From: MED-G78 sp964546275
GTDB lineage: Bacteria; Pseudomonadota; Gammaproteobacteria; Magnimaribacterales; D2472
Length of the DNA stretch: 28,375 bases
Reading direction: 5' to 3'
Assembly: GCA_964546275.1 (NCBI GenBank)
Contig: CAZJJG010000017.1
Coordinates: 1 to 28,375, forward strand
Each line of letters starts with the position of its first letter. Within the stretch, counting starts at the first letter, position 1. The position numbers and the translations under genes were made by a program. The notes beneath the pieces are model-generated. The model was not told the DNA's origin and searched no databases. It was given only the letters and a program-made list of their open reading frames with translations. This document shows, piece after piece, positions 24,506 to 28,375 of the stretch.

Positions 24506-25780
24506 ATGAATAAACATCTCTTAATTAGCTTTCTATTTTTAAGCACTGCATTTTCTTCGATCAACCTTCTTGCTCAAGACATTCTTCTTGTTCCTAAAAA
24601 TATTCTTGATATTCAAACTGGAAAGTTAATAACTGGAAATATCCACATTAAAAATGGATTAATACATTCAATTTCTTCTAAGCCTTCATATGATAATAAC
24701 CTTGAGATTGTTAATCTAGAGGGAGTGACATTAATCCCTGGCTTGATGGATGCCCATGTTCACTTAATCGGAAATAATGAGCTTAACGGCTATCAGTCAA
24801 TGAGTGAGTCTAGTCAGATGGCTACACTCTATGGTGTTAAAAATGCAAAAAATACGTTATTAGCTGGCTTTACCACAGTTAGAAATGTTGGTGCTGGTGA
24901 GTTTGCTGATGTTGCGTTACGTGATGCTATAAAACGAGGTGTAATTGAGGGTCCTACGATGCTAGTTTCGGGACCAACTCTTAGTATTTCAGGTGGTCAT
25001 GGTGATAATAACTTAGTGCCTTTTTCGTCAACAGCAAATGAAGGCAAGCATAATATTGTTGATAATCCATGGGATGCTAGAAAAGCAGTCAGAATTAATA
25101 GAAAGTATGGAGCTAACTTAATTAAGTTCACTGCCACAGGTGGTGTTATGTCTAAAAATACCGATGTTAATGCAAAACAATTTACTTTCGATGAGATGAA
25201 GGCAATGGTTGATGAGGCTCATAGTCATGGTATGAAAGTAGCAGCCCATGCACATGGCTTAAAAGGAATTAGAACTGCAATACTTGCTGGTGTAGATTCA
25301 ATTGAGCACAGCAGTTATATCGATTCTGAAACTATTGAATTAGCTATCAAAAATGGCACTTATCTTTCTATGGATATTTACGTATCAGATTATATTTTAG
25401 GAGAAGGGGCTAAAAAGGGAATCTTAGAAGAATCTTTAGCTAAAGAGCGAATTGTTGGTAAGTTGCAGAGACAGAGCTTTAAGTTAGCCCATTCTATGGG
25501 TGCACCAATGGTCTTTGGAACAGATGCTGGTATTTATGATCATGGCGATAATGCGAAACAATTTAAATATATGGTCAAATGGGGCATGTCTTCCCTAGAA
25601 GCAATTCAAGCTGCAACAATTCACACTGCTGATCTTTTTGGATTAAAAAATATAGGTGAATTACAAGAAGGATTTGAGGCAGATATTGTAGGTGTTAAAG
25701 GCAATCCTTTGGATGATATTAGTATTCTTGAAAATGTTATTTTTGTCATGAAGGACGGCAAAATAATTTCTAATAATTAA
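24506..25780 (+). CDS. Exported metal-dependent amidohydrolase (imidazolonepropionase/prolidase-like)
   Basis: A 424-residue amidohydrolase-superfamily protein with a signal peptide (INLLAQ, cut near residue 24), hence periplasmic. The TIM-barrel metal site is visible: H84-x-H86 in GLMDAHVHL, K207 in LIKFTATGGVMS as the likely carboxylated bridging lysine, H248/H250 in VAAHAHG, H268 in SIEHSSY and D340 in FGTDAGI. An N- and C-terminal beta-sandwich frames it (ILLVPKNILDIQTG; GFEADIVGVKGNPLDDI). Relatives with this architecture include exported Xaa-Pro dipeptidases (Sgx9260-type) and other N-acyl amino-acid hydrolases; the exact substrate is unknown. No Shine-Dalgarno is visible; two TATAAT boxes lie upstream. 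The CDF gene begins 1 nt after the stop. Confidence 0.87.
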   Translation: MNKHLLISFLFLSTAFSSINLLAQDILLVPKNILDIQTGKLITGNIHIKNGLIHSISSKPSYDNNLEIVNLEGVTLIPGLMDAHVHLIGNNELNGYQSMSESSQMATLYGVKNAKNTLLAGFTTVRNVGAGEFADVALRDAIKRGVIEGPTMLVSGPTLSISGGHGDNNLVPFSSTANEGKHNIVDNPWDARKAVRINRKYGANLIKFTATGGVMSKNTDVNAKQFTFDEMKAMVDEAHSHGMKVAAHAHGLKGIRTAILAGVDSIEHSSYIDSETIELAIKNGTYLSMDIYVSDYILGEGAKKGILEESLAKERIVGKLQRQSFKLAHSMGAPMVFGTDAGIYDHGDNAKQFKYMVKWGMSSLEAIQAATIHTADLFGLKNIGELQEGFEADIVGVKGNPLDDISILENVIFVMKDGKIISNN

Positions 25781-25781
25781 T

Positions 25782-26675
25782 ATGGCTCATGGTCATCATC
25801 ACCATCATTCTCCTGATTCTAGTGATGGCCTTTTGTATGGCGCAATTTCAATAAATCTTATATTAACGGTTGCTCAGTTTGTAGGCGGTATAGTCTCAGG
25901 AAGTTTATCTCTAATTGCTGATGCACTCCATAATCTGAGTGATGCTGCTTCTTTAGGTATTGCAATTTTTGCAAGAAAGATTGGAAGAAAGCCAGCAGAT
26001 GATATTAATACATTTGGTTATAAGAGAGCAGAAGTTATAGCTGCACTTATTAACTTAACACTACTTATTACTATTAGTTTGTACTTAATTTATGAAGCTA
26101 TTTGGAGGATCTATAATCCAATAGAGATATCAGGATGGATTATTGTAATTATTGCAGGAGTTGCTTTAGTTATTGATCTTATTACTGCCCTTATTACCCA
26201 TAGCATGAGTAAGAATAATATGAATATGAAGGCTGCTTTTTTACATAATCTATCTGATGCTTTTGCATCAATAGGCGTTATCGCAGCTGGCTCTTTGATT
26301 ATTCTTTATCAGTGGTACTGGGTTGATACAGCTGTAACATTAGCCATTGGTGGCTTTATTTTATATCAAGGCTTTTTAATGCTTCCAAAAACGATCCATC
26401 TTTTAATGGAAGGAGCTCCTGAAGGGATTTCCTTAGAAGAAGTGAAGATGAAATTAGAGGCCTTACACGATGTTATTGATGTTCATCATATTCATTTGTG
26501 GAGCATAGATGAAAATAGGATAGCTCTTGAAGCGCATGTTGTTACCAATAACGCTAATACGTTAAAAGAGCTAGAGTTCATAAAAGCTAGCATCAAATCT
26601 TTGTTAGCTAGTGAGTTTAATATTTCTCATTCAACCCTCGAGTTTGAAGATCCATCTGTTGAGCATTGTGACTAA
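25782..26675 (+). CDS. Cation diffusion facilitator, zinc-type (ZitB/CzcD-like)
   Basis: This is an inner-membrane proton antiporter exporting Zn(II) and related metals. The N-terminus is a cytoplasmic histidine-rich tail (MAHGHHHHHS). Six membrane segments follow. The transport-site motifs HNLSD occur in TM2 (H50, D54) and TM5 (H155, D159); this His/Asp arrangement is typical of Zn-transporting members. A C-terminal cytoplasmic dimerisation domain (about 205-290) shows VIDVHHIHLWSIDENRIALEAHVV. Length is 297 (E. coli ZitB 313). It starts 1 nt after the exported amidohydrolase and overlaps the PhzF-like gene by 8 nt, so the three may be cotranscribed. That amidohydrolases use zinc is a possible but unproven link. 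Confidence 0.93.
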   Translation: MAHGHHHHHSPDSSDGLLYGAISINLILTVAQFVGGIVSGSLSLIADALHNLSDAASLGIAIFARKIGRKPADDINTFGYKRAEVIAALINLTLLITISLYLIYEAIWRIYNPIEISGWIIVIIAGVALVIDLITALITHSMSKNNMNMKAAFLHNLSDAFASIGVIAAGSLIILYQWYWVDTAVTLAIGGFILYQGFLMLPKTIHLLMEGAPEGISLEEVKMKLEALHDVIDVHHIHLWSIDENRIALEAHVVTNNANTLKELEFIKASIKSLLASEFNISHSTLEFEDPSVEHCD

Positions 26676-27450
26676 ATTAGACTTATACCAAGTAGATTCG
26701 TTTGCTAGTGAAATATTTTCAGGCAATCCTGCAGCTGTTATTTTTTCCTCACCTTTAGATGACAAACTTATGCAAAATATTGCTTTAGAAAATAACCTTT
26801 CTGAAACTGCTTTTGTGGCTGAAAAGGATAATAGCTTCACAATAAGATTCTTTTCTCCATTAGTGGAAGTAGATCTATGTGGTCATGCAACTCTTGCTGC
26901 AGCTCATATCTATTTTTCAGAGATCGATAAAGAAGCAGATCATATTAATTTTATTTCGAATAGAGGGGAGTTAAGAGTAACAAGAAATAGCGAGTTTATA
27001 TTTTTAGATTTCCCAAAAGATACTTTTGAACCACTTAAAATAGATACTAAATTAATTGAAATGCTAGGCGTTACTCCGCTAGAGGCTTTTAAAGGCAAAG
27101 ATGACATTATGTGTATTTTTGATAATGAATCTTCTGTTGCAAATATTGATCCCAATATGCAGCTACTAAAAAATTATCCTGTAAGAGGTTTAATTGCTAG
27201 TGCTCCTGGTAGAAGTGTTGATTTTGTTTCTAGATGTTTCTTTCCTTCAACAGGAGTAGATGAAGATCCAGTAACAGGTTCTGCTCATACAACTTTAACT
27301 CCTTATTGGACAAGTATTTTAAATAAAGAAGATTTAACAGCACACCAAATATCTTTAAGAGGCGGCTTACTTAATTGCAGAGAAGCTGGAGATAGAGTAA
27401 TTATTGGGGGAAGGGCTGTTACTTATATGAAAGGAGCTATTTTTATATAA
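26668..27450 (+). CDS. PhzF-family isomerase/epimerase-like protein
   Basis: PhzF proteins have the diaminopimelate-epimerase fold; PhzF itself isomerises an intermediate of phenazine synthesis, while most homologues have unknown functions. The product begins KLDLYQVDSFASEIFSGNPAAV, here in pieces LYQVDSFA and FSGNPAAV. It contains the catalytic-type glutamate E46 in NLSETAFV, VDLCGHATLAAAH, and the second-half phosphate-type loop DEDPVTGSAHTTL. I choose GTG at 26668 (260 residues) because it gives the normal family N-terminus; TTG at 26659 is an alternative. The start overlaps the CDF stop by 8 nt. The 3' end overlaps the convergent tdk gene by 8 nt. No phenazine genes are present, so a phenazine role is not implied. 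Confidence 0.87.
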   Translation: MTKLDLYQVDSFASEIFSGNPAAVIFSSPLDDKLMQNIALENNLSETAFVAEKDNSFTIRFFSPLVEVDLCGHATLAAAHIYFSEIDKEADHINFISNRGELRVTRNSEFIFLDFPKDTFEPLKIDTKLIEMLGVTPLEAFKGKDDIMCIFDNESSVANIDPNMQLLKNYPVRGLIASAPGRSVDFVSRCFFPSTGVDEDPVTGSAHTTLTPYWTSILNKEDLTAHQISLRGGLLNCREAGDRVIIGGRAVTYMKGAIFI

Positions 27451-28024
27451 GTTTAGTAAGGTTTCTAAAGTGCTTTCTACAAACCACCTGATATGTTTCA
27501 TTGCCACCTATTTGAATTTTCTGTCCTTCAGTTTGAACCTCACCTAAAGAGTTAAGTCTTACCACCATAGTTGCTTTGCTAGGACATTGAGAACAAACAG
27601 TCTTCAATTCAATTAAATTATCAGCTAAAGCTAAAAGGTATTTGCTGCCCTCAAATAACTCTCCTCTAAAATCTGTTCTGATGCCATAACACATTGCTGG
27701 AATATTTAATTCATCGGTGACTTTACCAATCTGATGCACCTGACTTTTGTTTAAGAATTGAACTTCATCTATAAGAATACAGTGCAGGCTTGTTGATAAA
27801 TGCTCTTTTACATAATCATAAAAATTAAATTCTGAATCAACAATAACAGCTTTAGCCTTTAAACCAATTCTAGACTCAATAAAACCATTATTCTTATCAG
27901 CATCAGCTTTAGGAATAAACAAGATTGTCTCCATTCTATTTTCTAGATAATTATGATTTGATTGAAGAAGAGCAGTCGACTTTCCAGCATTCATGGTCGA
28001 GTAAAAAAAGTGAATCTTGGCCAT
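27443..28024 (-). CDS. tdk: Thymidine kinase (type II)
   Basis: Tdk phosphorylates thymidine for nucleotide salvage in the cytoplasm. The 193-residue protein has the Walker A loop STMNAGKST (G14-K15-S16), the Walker B/catalytic DEVQF (D86, E87), and the lasso region with zinc cysteines CSQC and the final CRKH. The N-terminus aligns with E. coli Tdk (205 residues) at YYSAMNAGKSTALLQS, supporting the ATG at 28024. AGGAG lies upstream at a long spacing of 13 nt. It converges on the PhzF-like gene, overlapping its stop by 8 nt, and is divergent from the small Smr-like gene across 39 bp. Confidence 0.94.
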   Translation of the reverse strand: MAKIHFFYSTMNAGKSTALLQSNHNYLENRMETILFIPKADADKNNGFIESRIGLKAKAVIVDSEFNFYDYVKEHLSTSLHCILIDEVQFLNKSQVHQIGKVTDELNIPAMCYGIRTDFRGELFEGSKYLLALADNLIELKTVCSQCPSKATMVVRLNSLGEVQTEGQKIQIGGNETYQVVCRKHFRNLTKLI

Positions 28025-28052
28025 GTTTTAGTAAAATCTCCTAAGTTAAACC

Positions 28053-28058
28053 TATAAT
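28053..28058 (+). promoter_or_regulatory. -10 element of the Smr-like gene, implying a leaderless mRNA
   Basis: A perfect TATAAT at 28053-28058 ends 5 nt before the A of the ATG at 28064, which is where transcription would be expected to start. No Shine-Dalgarno precedes the ATG and no good -35 is visible. Leaderless expression is inference. Confidence 0.35.
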
Positions 28059-28063
28059 AAGTT

Positions 28064-28297
28064 ATGAACGTATTTGTTGAAAGTGGTATTACACATTTAG
28101 ACCTCCACAGAGTCCGTCATCACGATGCCAAAGATATTGTTTTAGATTTTACTTTTCAATACCAAGACTCTATTCCTTTAATTATTATATGCGGGAATAG
28201 CAATAGGATGATCAATTTGGCTAAAGAGATTCTTGTAAATAATGATATAATTTTTACCGAACCTAGGTACGGGATTATAAGGATTGAATCCCTCTAA
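28064..28297 (+). CDS. Small stand-alone Smr-like protein
   Basis: A 77-residue protein that resembles the Smr domain found in MutS2 and in YdaL/SmrB-type proteins, which bind or nick nucleic acids. The N-terminal half gives the HLDLHRVRHHDAKDIVLDF signature (LDLHG-x-R-x-x-EA in typical members). A central IIICGNSNRM stands where most members have IIHGKG, and the end is YGIIRIESL (typically G-x-x-x-V-x-L). The loss of the HGKG histidine suggests altered or absent nuclease activity. The remainder is the length of a bare Smr domain. It lies between tdk and a probable acyl-CoA dehydrogenase gene. The family call is from pattern only and moderate in confidence. Confidence 0.6.
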   Translation: MNVFVESGITHLDLHRVRHHDAKDIVLDFTFQYQDSIPLIIICGNSNRMINLAKEILVNNDIIFTEPRYGIIRIESL

Positions 28298-28321
28298 CTA
28301 ACTAACAAACAGATAAGAACT

Positions 28322-28375
28322 ATGATTCCAGATATATTTAATTTTGATGACCAACTAACCGAAGAAGAGCTTTTA
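28322..28375 (+). CDS. Probable acyl-CoA dehydrogenase (glutaryl-CoA dehydrogenase-like), N-terminus (partial)
   Basis: Only 18 codons are in the window: MIPDIFNFDDQLTEEELL. The F-x-x-DDQLTEEE pattern resembles the first residues of GcdH-type acyl-CoA dehydrogenases, where it precedes the first helix of the flavoprotein fold. The ATG follows an AGATAAGA stretch 24 nt after the Smr-like stop, so the genes could be cotranscribed. The identification rests on very little sequence and needs the downstream part. Confidence 0.5.
   Translation, partial: MIPDIFNFDDQLTEEELL

Noticed and set aside
25785..25808. Run of histidine codons resembling an affinity tag
   Set aside because: Histidine-rich N-termini are natural in zinc-type CDF exporters, and the surrounding sequence is ordinary chromosome.
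1..28375. CRISPR array, insertion sequence or prophage
   Set aside because: No regularly spaced repeats, transposase, terminal inverted repeats or phage structural genes were seen on reading both strands.

Overview
The window is about 28.4 kb of gene-dense, AT-rich bacterial chromosome. It encodes 22 proteins I can support (two of them cut by the window edges) and one tRNA. Several blocks of gene order are typical of Gammaproteobacteria: hupB followed by ppiD, and mltD-gloB next to rnhA-dnaQ. The low GC, very short or overlapping gene junctions, two large TonB-dependent receptors and a periplasmic peptide-scavenging gene set suggest a streamlined marine heterotroph, most like the SAR86 clade. 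That lineage assignment is inference; no rRNA is present to settle it. No transposase, integrase, phage gene or CRISPR array is visible.

Layout. (1) 1-5449, plus strand: the end of hupB, a terminator, ppiD, then oppA-oppB-oppC (binding lipoprotein and two permeases) without the ATPase genes. (2) 5446-7694, minus strand: mltD (murein transglycosylase) and gloB (glyoxalase II). These are divergent, over only 23 bp, from (3) rnhA-dnaQ-gltX (7718-10258), a tight plus-strand run ending in a stop/start overlap. (4) 10381-16617, plus strand: a TonB-dependent receptor with its own terminator, a DASS-family carboxylate symporter and a gamma-glutamyltransferase. (5) 16621-20264, minus strand: an apparent operon fabI, Cys-less thiolase-like protein, exported M20 amidohydrolase. 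(6) 20265-20512: the longest gene-free stretch (248 bp), with a Fur-box-like site and a possible leader hairpin. It precedes an Oar-like TonB-dependent receptor (20513-23374) that has a perfect EF-hand loop in its barrel. (7) 23467-24321, minus: a TauD-type dioxygenase. (8) 24384-28024: tRNA-Ala(GGC), exported amidohydrolase, zinc-type CDF exporter and PhzF-like protein on plus, and tdk on minus. (9) 28064-28375: a small Smr-like protein and the start of a probable acyl-CoA dehydrogenase.

How the genes work together. Much of the window deals with uptake and breakdown of organic nitrogen compounds. It holds two outer-membrane receptors, periplasmic or membrane-anchored hydrolases (GGT, M20 amidohydrolase, amidohydrolase), a carboxylate symporter and an oligopeptide importer. 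The most coherent hypothesis for an undescribed system is the 10.4-18 kb block. In this model a receptor brings in a glutamyl-containing compound, GGT and the M20 lipoprotein cleave it in the periplasm, and the DASS symporter takes up an acidic product. The rest is housekeeping: replication, tRNA charging, fatty acid synthesis, nucleotide salvage and cell-wall turnover. There is no gene-free stretch over 300 bp.
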